From DASVUS01 sp036388675 (GTDB lineage: Bacteria > Armatimonadota > Abditibacteriia > Abditibacteriales > Abditibacteriaceae): DNA of 64,000 nt. The stretch is from NCBI GenBank assembly GCA_036388675.1, contig DASVRI010000033.1, forward strand, positions 298,306 through 362,305. Reading direction: 5' to 3'. This document shows positions 16,228 to 24,887 of this stretch, in pieces. How positions within the stretch are numbered: position 1 is the first letter of the stretch; every line of letters begins with the position of its first letter. The notes beneath the pieces were generated by a model. It had not been told where the DNA came from, did not search any database, and saw only the letters and a program-made list of their open reading frames with translations. A program made the translations under genes and the position numbers.

Positions 16228-16495
16228 GCATTCCAGTCGCACTTATGTTACAGCAGTAATCCGAATCTCTCCTTCACGTTCGATCACGGGGCAGTCCGCT
16301 GCAATAGCGAACTACCCGGTTTTTTGCCTGTCCCCGGGGTTTTCCTCGCGACATGAAATCCATGCAAGAAACCTACTTTCTGCTAATGGTGGGCTAATGG
16401 TCGCTTCTTACAATAGGTGGCAGACAAGGCATTCGTCATGAGCACACAGCATAAGCTGTTGACTACATGAACGAATAGCCTACAGGAGAAAAGCT

Positions 16496-16957
16496 ATGTT
16501 ACAGAAGCGTTCAGGAGTGCCCATGGCACTCGCGGGTCTCATGTGCGGAGTGTTGTCACTCGCTACACCCGGTCAGGCCGCTGTTGAAGACTATCTCGGC
16601 GACTACCAGGGTAGCTTCAGCGGCGACACCCGTGGCCATCTCGACTTCTTTGTTGATGACTTCGGTGATGTGGCGGGCACGTTAACCGTGGTGGTTGGCA
16701 AGCGCGATTCGATCAAAAATGGCGAAGAAAACGATCTTGCTTACGACTTGTCAGGCACCGTCAGTGATCGCGGTGTTCTCAACTTGAGTGCTGAAGTCGA
16801 GGACAAAGACGGCAATCCTCAGACAGCGACATTGTACAGCTCACTCAAAATCACGCCCAGGAGCACCAAGATCAACACGCGAAACGGCCGCTGGTACACC
16901 AGCAACCGCTTGCGTGGAACATGGAGTGCTAAGCTGGTGCCGGAAGATGATGACTGA
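16496..16957 (+). CDS. Small secreted protein of unknown function
   Basis: A 153-residue protein with a signal peptide (basic QKRSG, hydrophobic MALAGLMCGVLSLA, cleavage near GQAA). The mature part is acidic and beta-rich, with repeated short strands (GDYQGSFSGDTRGHLDFFVDDFGDVAGTLTVVV, then LSGTVSDRGVLNLSAEVEDKDG). It looks like a small beta-barrel or sandwich. I do not recognise the family. The ribosome binding site AGGAG is well placed. It lies at the left end of the foreign-looking stretch and lacks GAGTACTC. Confidence 0.6.
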   Translation: MLQKRSGVPMALAGLMCGVLSLATPGQAAVEDYLGDYQGSFSGDTRGHLDFFVDDFGDVAGTLTVVVGKRDSIKNGEENDLAYDLSGTVSDRGVLNLSAEVEDKDGNPQTATLYSSLKITPRSTKINTRNGRWYTSNRLRGTWSAKLVPEDDD

Positions 16958-17153
16958 TTGAGTTCCTCGTGCGCTGTCTAAATACTTGACCAAGAGTAAG
17001 CGTTGGGGCACCCCACCCCCGACGCCTACTCTTGGCCAGCCGAGGCAGCCAATCGTCCCTTTTGAATAGATTGGCAAGCGATCTCTAAGTGGAATGCGGC
17101 TTTACCACTTAAGTGGACCATTGGTTTCGCCCGAGTTTCGTGAGGTTCTTTTG

Positions 17154-17594
17154 ATGAAGATATCTGCCGACGCGTCATCGACCCCATCCACGAAGGATTC
17201 CCATCCCACAACAATGGCCCATCGAAAGAAGGTCATCCTTGTGATCATCGACCATGAGGAGGTGCGTGAAGTTGTGGTTCTCTGGCTAGGGGGTATGGGT
17301 AACTATCGCGTGTTGGCAGCAACTGACGGGTTGACCAGCATTCCCATAGCCACGCGCGAAACGCCGGATTTGATCCTTATGGACTTGTGTGTGGCTCACC
17401 GCAATGACTTCGATGTCATCCGGAAGATCAAAGCGTGTCCTGCCATAGCCCATGTCCCGATTGTGACCATATCTGACCGCTACTGGAATGCCGCTGCGAC
17501 AGACCAAGCTCTCCGTCTGGGCTGTGTCGATTCCCTTGACAAAGGGAGTATTCTGGACAAGATCGAAGCTGTTATCAAGCGACACCTGCCCTAA
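17154..17594 (+). CDS. Stand-alone response-regulator receiver domain (atypical)
   Basis: A 146-residue protein. The start at 17154 (MKISADASS) follows GAGG at the usual distance. A receiver fold spans about residues 25-146. The phospho-acceptor Asp is in LILMDLC, the Thr in VPIVTIS, and the Lys in SLDKG. The first acidic pair reads Asp-His (IIDHEE) instead of Asp-Asp, and the residue after the Lys is Gly instead of the usual Pro, so phosphorylation and output may be altered. No output domain is present. It lies 137 bp before the large regulator, to which it may relay. Confidence 0.7.
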   Translation: MKISADASSTPSTKDSHPTTMAHRKKVILVIIDHEEVREVVVLWLGGMGNYRVLAATDGLTSIPIATRETPDLILMDLCVAHRNDFDVIRKIKACPAIAHVPIVTISDRYWNAAATDQALRLGCVDSLDKGSILDKIEAVIKRHLP

Positions 17595-17731
17595 TGGCCA
17601 TGTGCCATGATGAAGCGGAGCAACCTACAGCATATGGTATCTACTGAAGTAGCCTGTGTAACAATGATGAGTAAGAATTCTCGGCGTCAGTAACCGTGTT
17701 TCGAGCGTGAATTGCATCCAAGGCCCCTTAC

Positions 17732-20700
17732 ATGAATGACCATGACCAGTGGCGAATACATCTCTTTGGTGGGCTGCGCATCCAGAATGGGAGCACTATC
17801 GTGCCGCGCTTCCGCACCCAGAAAGCCGCCTCCCTGTTTGCGTACTTGAGCTACTATCGCAACCGGACTCACACCAGAGAGGGACTGCTTGAAGTTCTCT
17901 GGCCGGGCTGCGAGATTGAAGCCGGGCGTAATCGGCTGCGCGTGGTCTTGTCCGAGGTGAGGGCAGCACTGGGGACCTTTCAGAAACCTGACCAGCCCAT
18001 CCTCATCACGGACCGTCTTACAGTTGCGATCAACCCGCTCATACCTCCGACCGATGTTGTCGAATTCGAGGCTGGGCTGCGCTTAGCCGCCGTTGCCTCT
18101 GGTGCGGAACGCATTCAGCATCTGAGCCAAGCGATCGAGCTCTATACGGGGCCACTGCTGCCCGGCATGTATGAGGACTGGGTGGCCATTGAGGGGCATC
18201 GCCTGGAAGAAGGATTCCTCCACGCACTACGCGAGATCATTCATCACTTTCAGCAGATAGGAAACATACCCGGTGCCATCGAATGCGCGTTGCGCGGCGT
18301 CAGCGTTGATCCATTGCGCGAGGAGATCCATCGCGACCTCATGCAGCTGTATGCTTCTTCGGGCCAGGCCACTGCGGCACTGCGGCAATACCGAGAACTC
18401 GGACGGGCACTACGCCGCCATTTGTCTGTGGCACCCAGCGAAGTCACGGTCCAACTTTTTCAACAGATTAAGGACAGCCTCAAGAAAGGAACAGACGCAA
18501 CTGCAGCTGCAGTTGCGCCTGTTCCTGGCATCGGGGCAAGGTTTTCTTCCAGTGATCCTATTGCGCCTGAGGCGGTTACCTATGAAAGCGAAGTGGTATC
18601 TGTCGAGCCAGAGGTTACTGAGTCAGCTTACGACCCCCACCTACCGCTGCAATGGACACAATTCTTTGGGAGAGAGGTGGAACTACAGCAACTCCAAGAG
18701 GTGCTCGTATCCGGTAAGCGTCGCCTGGTAGTTCTCACAGGGGTTGGCGGCAGCGGCAAGACGCGCCTGGCGATTGAAGTTGCACGGTACATCGGTGCAC
18801 ATTGGAAAGACGCGATATGGTTTGTTCCCTTGGCCAACATCGCAGACTCCACATCCATTGCGGGAGAGGTTTTGGGGCAGCTACAGATAGCACGGGAAGC
18901 AACCACCACGCCAGAGGAACAAGTCATAGAGGCATTGCAGCCTCATTCATCCTTGCTGATTCTGGACAATTTTGAACACCTGCTACCAGGAGGGACAGTC
19001 TTTATCCAGACACTCCTTACGCGTGTGCCCCTATTGACGATTTTGGTTACATCACGTCAGGAGCTGCAAGTGGCCAGCGAGTACTTGTTTCCTTTGCCAC
19101 CCCTCCCGATACCTGAAGGAGGATCAGAGGAAGTTCTGCAATGTGCCAGTATCCAAATGCTCCTTGATCGGGTGCGTAGTGTCCGTCCTCGGTTTAGCGT
19201 CACAAAGCAGAATATGGGGAGATTAGCAGATATCTGCTGTAGGCTTGAAGGCTTGCCTCTGGCTCTGGAACTCACAGCCGCTCGTGCCAAGAATCTCAGC
19301 ATATTGGCCATCTTGAGGCATCTTGAGCAGCGACTCACTTTCTTATCCGAGCGAGCGTCGACATCAGGTTATCAGCACACCGGCTTACGAGCTGCATTGG
19401 AATGGAGCTATGGCCTCCTCTGGCCTGACTTGCAGCGCTTCCTGGCACAGCTATGGGTGTTTCGTGGCGGATGGACAGCCGCGGCAGCACAAGCCGTAAC
19501 GCAACAGCCACATGCCGTTCACTACCTGGAACAGTTGCGTGCCTGCTCCTTGATCTCAGCACATGAAGTTGACGGAGAAGCACGCTACAACATGCTGGAG
19601 ACGGTGCGCGAGTTCGCTGGTGAGCATTTGGTAGAGAGTGAGCGAGAAGCAACGCGGCGATGCCATGCTGAGTTCTACATTGCTTTAGCAGAGGAGTTCG
19701 ACGAGACCGGCTACGGACCTGACCAAGCACAATGGCTGGAGCATTTGGACCAAGATCATGACAATCTGCGAGCAGTTCTGGCATGGTGCAAGGAGATGCC
19801 TGACAGAGTAGAAGCTGGCCTACGTTTAGTGAACTTCTTGAGGATGTTCTGGGACATCCGAGGCCACTGGACTGAGGCACGCAGGTACTATGCCGGTATT
19901 CTAGCAATGCAAGAGCTGGGAACACCTACATCAGTCCGGGTGCGAACTCTAACCCAGGCAGCTTGGATGGCCAGACAGCAAGCAGATTATGAAGAAGCAC
20001 GTCGGCTCTATAAGCAAGGCCGGGTGCTAGCTCAAGCCATTGGAGATACGAGAGGCGAGGTCACAATCCTTACTCATTTGGCATGGGTGGCTAATCTCAA
20101 TGGAAACTCTGCGAAAGAACGCGCCTTGCATGAGGAGGCACTAGCCCTTGCTCAATCTCTCAATGATCGAGCGATAACATTAAATTGCCAGGAAAATTTG
20201 GCAGATACAGCACTAACTCAACAAGATTACGGGACCGCACGCACGCTCTTTACGCAATGCTTGACAGAAGCTGAGGATCAGGGAGGTTACGCTCTGCAAA
20301 CTGCTCTGGCGGGCTTAGGAAGGATTGCAGAAGCAGAGGGAGATCTTGCATCTGCACGTTCTTTCTATGAAAAACGCCTAGAACTGACAGTGAGGATGGG
20401 TATAAAAGAGCAAATTGCCGGGGCACTAACAGATATGGCGAGAGTCGTTAAATACCTGGGGGATATTGAAGCAGCGCGTGGATTATACGAGCAACGATTG
20501 GCACTCGTGCAGGAGCTAGGACATAAAAAATTGCTCCCAATCTCCTTACTGGATCTAGCGGTAGTGCTTCACGACCTAGGGGATAACGAAGCAGCACTCG
20601 GGTTGTACGAGCAAAGCTTGGCACTCCAGCAGGAGGTAGGAGCGGAGAGATTGATCCCAGCCACTCTACTGTGCATTGGAAGATTGTATTTAGAACAGGG

Positions 20701-21268
20701 AGACTTGATATCAGCACGCTCAAAGGCTGAACAGAGCTTACCTCTAGCTCAGAAATGGCTAGAGGGTTCTATCGGCCACGTTCTACACTTATTAGGACGC
20801 ATTATGCGCGCTCAAGGCGACTATAAGGCTGCTCAGGTGGTTTTGGAGCAGGGTCTGGCAATACGCCAGGAATCACCTGAAGATGATATCCGGGGACGTT
20901 TGTTGTATGAACTTGGTGTAGTAGCCCTGCTACAGAATAACTTCGTAACGGCATATACGTTATTTGAGGACAGTACGCTAGCAATACAGGAAATTGACAA
21001 CAAGAAGTCCCTCCCTGCACTATTCGAAGGCTTTGCCGCTCTTGCGGCAGTTCAGCAGCAACTGCTGCGTGCAACACGCCTTTTTGGAGCAAGCCAAGCT
21101 CTCCGCGAGTCCATGAAGGTCCCCCTGCAAGCTCCGGATACTGACCTCTGGGATCCTTTCATCGCCATGGCACGCAACGGATTGGACGAGCAGGAATTTA
21201 CATCCGCATGGGATGAAGGACGTGCGCTTACTGTGGAGCAATCTCTAGATTATGCACTACATGATTAA
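17732..21268 (+). CDS. SARP/AfsR-type transcriptional regulator with BTAD, ATPase and TPR domains
   Basis: A 1178-residue regulator. The N-terminus (about 1-95, WRIHLFGGLRIQNGSTIVPRFRTQKAASLFAYL) is an OmpR-type winged helix. Residues about 100-250 form the bacterial transcriptional activator domain (SQAIELYTGPLLPGMYEDWVAIEG ... ALRQYRELGRALRRHLSVAPS). An NB-ARC-like STAND ATPase follows, with Walker A GVGGSGKTRLA (about 338) and Walker B LLILDNFEHL (about 410). The C-terminal 500 residues are TPRs of the DNEAALGLYEQSLALQQE type. This is a signal-integrating activator. It has more AT-rich codons than its neighbours and no GAGTACTC, and it resembles Chloroflexi/Actinobacteria regulators. Recent transfer is inferred. 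Confidence 0.85.
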   Translation: MNDHDQWRIHLFGGLRIQNGSTIVPRFRTQKAASLFAYLSYYRNRTHTREGLLEVLWPGCEIEAGRNRLRVVLSEVRAALGTFQKPDQPILITDRLTVAINPLIPPTDVVEFEAGLRLAAVASGAERIQHLSQAIELYTGPLLPGMYEDWVAIEGHRLEEGFLHALREIIHHFQQIGNIPGAIECALRGVSVDPLREEIHRDLMQLYASSGQATAALRQYRELGRALRRHLSVAPSEVTVQLFQQIKDSLKKGTDATAAAVAPVPGIGARFSSSDPIAPEAVTYESEVVSVEPEVTESAYDPHLPLQWTQFFGREVELQQLQEVLVSGKRRLVVLTGVGGSGKTRLAIEVARYIGAHWKDAIWFVPLANIADSTSIAGEVLGQLQIAREATTTPEEQVIEALQPHSSLLILDNFEHLLPGGTVFIQTLLTRVPLLTILVTSRQELQVASEYLFPLPPLPIPEGGSEEVLQCASIQMLLDRVRSVRPRFSVTKQNMGRLADICCRLEGLPLALELTAARAKNLSILAILRHLEQRLTFLSERASTSGYQHTGLRAALEWSYGLLWPDLQRFLAQLWVFRGGWTAAAAQAVTQQPHAVHYLEQLRACSLISAHEVDGEARYNMLETVREFAGEHLVESEREATRRCHAEFYIALAEEFDETGYGPDQAQWLEHLDQDHDNLRAVLAWCKEMPDRVEAGLRLVNFLRMFWDIRGHWTEARRYYAGILAMQELGTPTSVRVRTLTQAAWMARQQADYEEARRLYKQGRVLAQAIGDTRGEVTILTHLAWVANLNGNSAKERALHEEALALAQSLNDRAITLNCQENLADTALTQQDYGTARTLFTQCLTEAEDQGGYALQTALAGLGRIAEAEGDLASARSFYEKRLELTVRMGIKEQIAGALTDMARVVKYLGDIEAARGLYEQRLALVQELGHKKLLPISLLDLAVVLHDLGDNEAALGLYEQSLALQQEVGAERLIPATLLCIGRLYLEQGDLISARSKAEQSLPLAQKWLEGSIGHVLHLLGRIMRAQGDYKAAQVVLEQGLAIRQESPEDDIRGRLLYELGVVALLQNNFVTAYTLFEDSTLAIQEIDNKKSLPALFEGFAALAAVQQQLLRATRLFGASQALRESMKVPLQAPDTDLWDPFIAMARNGLDEQEFTSAWDEGRALTVEQSLDYALHD

Positions 21269-21337
21269 CAAAAACGAGAGAAACGTGAATTCGGCAAAGT
21301 ATCGGGAGTGTCATAAGGAGTGTGTAAATGAACTGAG

Positions 21338-21700
21338 TCAGTTCATGGGCAAGCGATCTTCAAACACAATGGCAAAAGTGCTCAGAGCTTGGCCCCAGTT
21401 GGGGATCGGCATGGCCCACTTCTGCTGCATGTTTTGTAGCGCCAGATACAGCAGTTTATAGGCGGCTTCCTGAGAAGGAAAGCTGGCTCGAGTCTTGATG
21501 ATCTTACGCAAACTCATGTTGAGCGACTCGATAGCCTTGGTAGTGTAGATGGCACGCCGTATCTCTGCTGGATAACCAAACACCGGCATCAGACGGGACC
21601 AGTTGCTGCGCCACGACTTGAAGATCATGCTGTAACGCTCATCCTATTGAGCAGAGAATTCAAGCAGCAACCTGATCTGCTGCAAAGCTTCTTTCACCAT
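21338..21700 (-). pseudogene. IS256-family (mutator-type) transposase remnant
   Basis: The C-terminal about 97 codons (IFKSWRSNWSRL, IRRAIYTTKAIESLNMSLRK, PSQEAAYKLLYLAL) are a clear mutator-type transposase end. Upstream the frame continues as EFSAQ-stop-DERYS. The stop (TAG, 21644-21646) stands where IS256 proteins have Trp before Asp (KWD-x-x-Y), so a TGG to TAG change is likely. Homology fades near 21.70-21.72 kb, next to the GH43 gene. The N-terminal two thirds with the catalytic Asp residues are missing, and no terminal inverted repeats are visible. It is an inactive relic marking the right end of the foreign stretch. Confidence 0.85.
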
Positions 21701-21741
21701 ACCGGCTTGCATGATGCCACTCCACCTCTCAAGCTCAATAA

Positions 21742-22647
21742 TCACCTTACCGGATGCGCAGGCACACCTTCATGCGTCAGCGTGACTGGGGCAATGGTGC
21801 CGTCGGTGCGGAATTCCAGTTTGTCCAGGCACACCACGCGGTGATTGTGATTAGTTTCTTCCAGCGGACGGCGATGGTAGCAGATCACCCAGTCGTCTTG
21901 CGTGCCCGGCAGTTGCAGGACGGAGTGATGGCCCGCCGCCTTGCCGACTTCGGGATTGTTCTCTAGAATCTTGCCGCCATATTCGAACGGGCCGTAAGGG
22001 TTATCAGCCACGCCGTAAGCTGCGATGTAGGTGTCGTTACCCCAATCGCCCTCGCTCCACATCAGGTAATAGAGGCCGTTTCGCTTCACCATGAACGGAC
22101 CTTCGACATAGCCGGGGCCGGGCGTAATGTCGCGGAAGGCGCGATTGAAGGCGCACATGGTGGGCGTCAGTTGACCCACGACGCACTTGCGATGCCCGCC
22201 GAAATAAAGGTAGGACTTGCCATCATCGTCCACAAAGCAGTGGGCATCAATTGCCTGCGCGCCGAACGGATAACCCTGCACAAGCGGAATACCGATGGCG
22301 TCGCGGAACGGCCCCGCTGGTGAATCGGATACCACCACGCCAATGCCGGCTCCATCGCCCGCCGAAAAGTAGAAGTGATATTTGCCGGTGTGCGGCGACT
22401 GCGCGCAGGAGGGCGCCCACGCCGCGAAATTGGTGCTCCAGCGCACGTCAGCAAAATCGAGAATGACGCCTTCGTTGCGCCAGTTCGTGAGATCATCCGA
22501 TGACCAGCACTCGAACGAAGTCTGCTCCCAGAACGGGCGCGAGGTCGTGGGATAGATGTAGTAGCGGCCTTCAAAGAAGTGCAACTCGGGGTCGGCATAC
22601 CAGCCTGGGAAAACCGGATTGCCCGACATGCGCAGGGGATTATTCAT
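21742..22647 (-). CDS. Glycoside hydrolase family 43 (beta-xylosidase/arabinosidase type)
   Basis: A 301-residue five-bladed beta-propeller hydrolase without signal peptide. The general base is the Asp in FPGWYADPELHFFEGRYYIYPT. The pKa-modulating Asp is in GAQAIDAHCFVDDDGKSYLYFGG, and the acid Glu is in GYVEGPFMVKRNGLYYLMWSEG. It should act on arabino- or xylo-oligosaccharides in the cytosol. With the GH51 enzyme at 12.2 kb it suggests hemicellulose use, though no transporter is adjacent. TAGACT lies 8 nt before the ATG without a Shine-Dalgarno sequence. No GAGTACTC copy is present, although the gene otherwise looks native. Confidence 0.9.
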   Translation of the reverse strand: MNNPLRMSGNPVFPGWYADPELHFFEGRYYIYPTTSRPFWEQTSFECWSSDDLTNWRNEGVILDFADVRWSTNFAAWAPSCAQSPHTGKYHFYFSAGDGAGIGVVVSDSPAGPFRDAIGIPLVQGYPFGAQAIDAHCFVDDDGKSYLYFGGHRKCVVGQLTPTMCAFNRAFRDITPGPGYVEGPFMVKRNGLYYLMWSEGDWGNDTYIAAYGVADNPYGPFEYGGKILENNPEVGKAAGHHSVLQLPGTQDDWVICYHRRPLEETNHNHRVVCLDKLEFRTDGTIAPVTLTHEGVPAHPVR

Positions 22648-22715
22648 CGCGGCGCAGTCTATCAGGAATGTTCTTCGTCACGCGCCGCTTTGTCGTATAC
22701 GATAAAATCGCAAGC

Positions 22716-22895
22716 GTGAAAACATACCAGCTATTGTAGAGAGACCCTCGAACGGGGCTGTTTGTCGGTCATGTGCCGGGTTCCGTCGGCGCTCATTCAC
22801 AGGGCGAAACGTTCAATGAGCTGCACCAGAACTTACAGGCAGTAATGGAAATGCTTCTTGAAGATGGCGAGGTGGCTTTCAAGCCGCAACAGTGA
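22716..22895 (+). pseudogene. HicB-family antitoxin, interrupted by a nonsense codon
   Basis: Reading from GTG at 22716 gives VKTYQLL-stop-RDPRTGLFVGHVPGSVGAHSQGETFNELHQNLQAVMEMLLEDGE, which aligns along its whole length with the HicB/UPF0150 fold (LxxERDxxTGxFxGxVPxxPGAxSQGxTxxEL). The stop is TAG at 22737-22739, where the family has an acidic or neutral residue before Arg-Asp. The last 17 bp overlap the 3' end of the intact hicB on the other strand. No hicA partner lies downstream on this strand. It is a decayed antitoxin, unless restarted internally. Confidence 0.8.
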
Positions 22896-23100
22896 CTAAC
22901 TCGCTCACAGAAATGGGTTCCGGGATAGCCTGCCCTTCTTCTTTCATGCCTTCAAGATGAAATTCGATAGCCTCTTGAATCAATTGCAAGGCTTCTTCTT
23001 TTGTTTCCCCAACAGCCACGCACCCAGGCAAATCCGGCACATAAGCACCGAAACTGTTGTCTCCCTTTTCAATGATGACCGTGTACTGCATGTGCCGCAC
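22879..23100 (-). CDS. hicB: Antitoxin HicB
   Basis: A 73-residue HicB. MQYTVIIEKGDNSFGAYVPDLPGCVAVGETKEEALQLIQEAIEFHLEGMKEEGQAIPEP is the classic partial RNase-H-like HicB domain. The starts MRHM and M4 are both possible. It lies directly after hicA (2 bp apart), the usual toxin-antitoxin order. It should neutralise HicA and repress the operon. No C-terminal DNA-binding domain is evident beyond SVSELVTVAA, so autoregulation may depend on a short tail. It sits next to the retron, in a small defence-type cluster. Confidence 0.9.
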   Translation of the reverse strand: MRHMQYTVIIEKGDNSFGAYVPDLPGCVAVGETKEEALQLIQEAIEFHLEGMKEEGQAIPEPISVSELVTVAA

Positions 23101-23102
23101 TC

Positions 23103-23288
23103 CTATTTCAAGCCTGCCTGCTTGAGAACGCTGTTGAATGTCCCGACTGGCATATCGAGGCTGAGTTTACCAGAGACAGTAACTGTCCCCGATTTGAGGG
23201 GATGATGAAACTGCCGATGGCTGCCTTTGGTTCTGACCAGATACCAGCCGTCGTTCTCAATCAGGTCGATCACATCTTTAACTTTCAC
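23103..23288 (-). CDS. hicA: mRNA interferase toxin HicA
   Basis: A 61-residue double-stranded-RNA-binding-fold toxin. VKDVIDLIENDGWYLVRTKGSHRQFHHPLKSGTVTVSGKLSLDMPVGTFNSVLKQAGL has the catalytic His in GSHRQF and the usual final helix. It cleaves mRNA or tmRNA when free of HicB. The start is GTG. TAAACT lies 6 nt before it and there is no Shine-Dalgarno sequence, so the transcript may be leaderless. Confidence 0.9.
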   Translation of the reverse strand: MKVKDVIDLIENDGWYLVRTKGSHRQFHHPLKSGTVTVSGKLSLDMPVGTFNSVLKQAGLK

Positions 23289-23423
23289 AACTCAAGTTTA
23301 TTGCAGTCCGACGCTTGGCGCGTAATTAATCCGCGACCGTAATCCAATCAAGGCGCTGCATCTTCATCCTCGCAGCTTCACTCGACATGCCTTTGCTTCG
23401 TTGCTGCCCATCGTCTTTACACG

Positions 23424-24887
23424 TTAAAAACGTTCCAACCACGAATGCGCGGCGCGCAGTTTTTGTTCCTGTTCGGGCGATACCATGTGAATGAATGAGA
23501 GGTAGCCGCGCGCATAGGCGAGAGAATCCTGGCCCATTTTTTCGGTCATGGCTTCGCGGCCCAACGTCTCATATTGGTGTAGGAACGCGCGAAAACGCCG
23601 TATGTCGCGGCGCGAAACGCGCGGTGCGCCCTGCCCGTCGCGGCTGTTGCGCGCGTTCACTACAAGGCCGGTCACGGTCTGGCGACCACGCTGGTGCATG
23701 ATGGCGGTCTTGTCTTCGTTAACCACCAGCTTTTCATCGCCAATGATGCGTGTCGCAAGGTCGCGCATCGCAACGGCGTAGGGTTTTTCGGCTTTGCTCG
23801 AAAACAACAAGTCGTCGGCATAGCGCGAGTACTCGAAACCCAGCTTGCGTGCCGCGCCCTGCAATCGCGCATCAAGGCGGCGGCACATGATGTTGGTGAT
23901 CGCCGGGCTGGTGCACGCGCCCTGCGGCAAGAAGCGCTCTGTTACGGCTACGAAATGCTTTTTACCATCAAGGGAAAGCTCAACGCGCGGCGCTTCGGTT
24001 GCAACCAGCGCGAAAATGGTAGCAACGCCTTCGTTGTAGCCCAGGCTCTCGAAGAGGCGCTTCACGCGACGGAAAGTAATGGAGGGAAAGAAATCTTTCA
24101 GGTCGATGCGCACGATGACATTTGCACCGGCATGGCGCCGCGCGTTATCGGTGATGTTGATTTGAGGCCGAAAAGCAACCGCCGCTTCATGCAACGGAAC
24201 CGGCGTCAACACGTTTTGCAGCAACCAGCTTTGCGCCGCGCGCAGCTTCGACTTCGGCGCGGAAATCGAGCGCTGGCCACCGCTCTTTTTGGGAATGGAA
24301 AAGTGGCAATAGTGGTCGAGCGGCGCGGCGGCGCGATGATAGGCCAGCCACGCCAGTTGCGCGGTTGAAATCTCCATCGCCCCGGCGATTTCTTCGGCGG
24401 TGTGCAACAGGGGCAAACCAAGAGCTTGCAACTTCTCGTCATCGCCGCCTTCATAGCGCAAGCCCTTAGAGACCTCGCGGCCCAGGTGCGGCACGGTTTG
24501 CGCGCGCCACTGCTTGCTTTTCTCGGCGCGCTCGGTTTTCTCCTGCGCCTGTCGCGCTTTGCGTTCTTCACGTTCGCGCTTCACACGTTCGATGCGCTTG
24601 GTGCGAATTTCGGCCAGCATCGCCTGCACGTTGCCGGCTTCGGAGATTTCCTTTTGCAGTTCACGCTCACGTTTGCGCAGCGGCGAAATCTCGTCGCCCA
24701 GCACTTTCAGTTCGGCACGCGCGGCTTCGGTTTTAGCGGCAGTCTGCGGGTCGGGCGGCCAGAAGCCCAGGCGTTCCATCTCGCGCAACTGAAATTCTTC
24801 GCGCCCCAGCAGGCCCAGCAAATCGCGCCAGTTCGGTTTTTGCGACAGGTTTTCGTCGCGACCGGGCAGCGGCTTTTCTTCGCTCAT
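23424..24887 (-). CDS. Retron reverse transcriptase
   Basis: A 487-residue RT. Residues about 60-130 are a charged coiled coil, an extension beyond typical retron RTs (about 320 residues). The retron-type N-terminal helices follow (LLHTAEEIAGAMEISTAQLAWLAYHR), then IPKKSGGQRSISAPKSKLRAAQ (RT1). The retron-specific NAxxH motif reads NARRH at 248-252. IDLKDFFPSI at 261-270 holds the first catalytic Asp, PQGACTSPAI is at 321-330, and YADD at 356-359 is catalytic. VTGLVVN at 405-411 is the VTG motif that recognises the msr RNA. It would copy the msd part of the RNA listed at 29949-30189. The start overlaps the upstream gene by 4 bp (third gene of the operon). One GAGTACTC copy is present. Confidence 0.93.
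   Translation of the reverse strand: MSEEKPLPGRDENLSQKPNWRDLLGLLGREEFQLREMERLGFWPPDPQTAAKTEAARAELKVLGDEISPLRKRERELQKEISEAGNVQAMLAEIRTKRIERVKREREERKARQAQEKTERAEKSKQWRAQTVPHLGREVSKGLRYEGGDDEKLQALGLPLLHTAEEIAGAMEISTAQLAWLAYHRAAAPLDHYCHFSIPKKSGGQRSISAPKSKLRAAQSWLLQNVLTPVPLHEAAVAFRPQINITDNARRHAGANVIVRIDLKDFFPSITFRRVKRLFESLGYNEGVATIFALVATEAPRVELSLDGKKHFVAVTERFLPQGACTSPAITNIMCRRLDARLQGAARKLGFEYSRYADDLLFSSKAEKPYAVAMRDLATRIIGDEKLVVNEDKTAIMHQRGRQTVTGLVVNARNSRDGQGAPRVSRRDIRRFRAFLHQYETLGREAMTEKMGQDSLAYARGYLSFIHMVSPEQEQKLRAAHSWLERF

Noticed and set aside
16141..16356. 71-codon frame in the spacer before the secreted protein
   Set aside because: No ribosome binding site, no recognisable fold, and a terminator-like hairpin falls inside it.
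23424..24887. Group II intron maturase or diversity-generating RT
   Set aside because: NARRH and VTGLVVN motifs, the accessory genes and the msr-msd RNA fit a retron; no maturase domain, intron ends or template/variable repeats are present.
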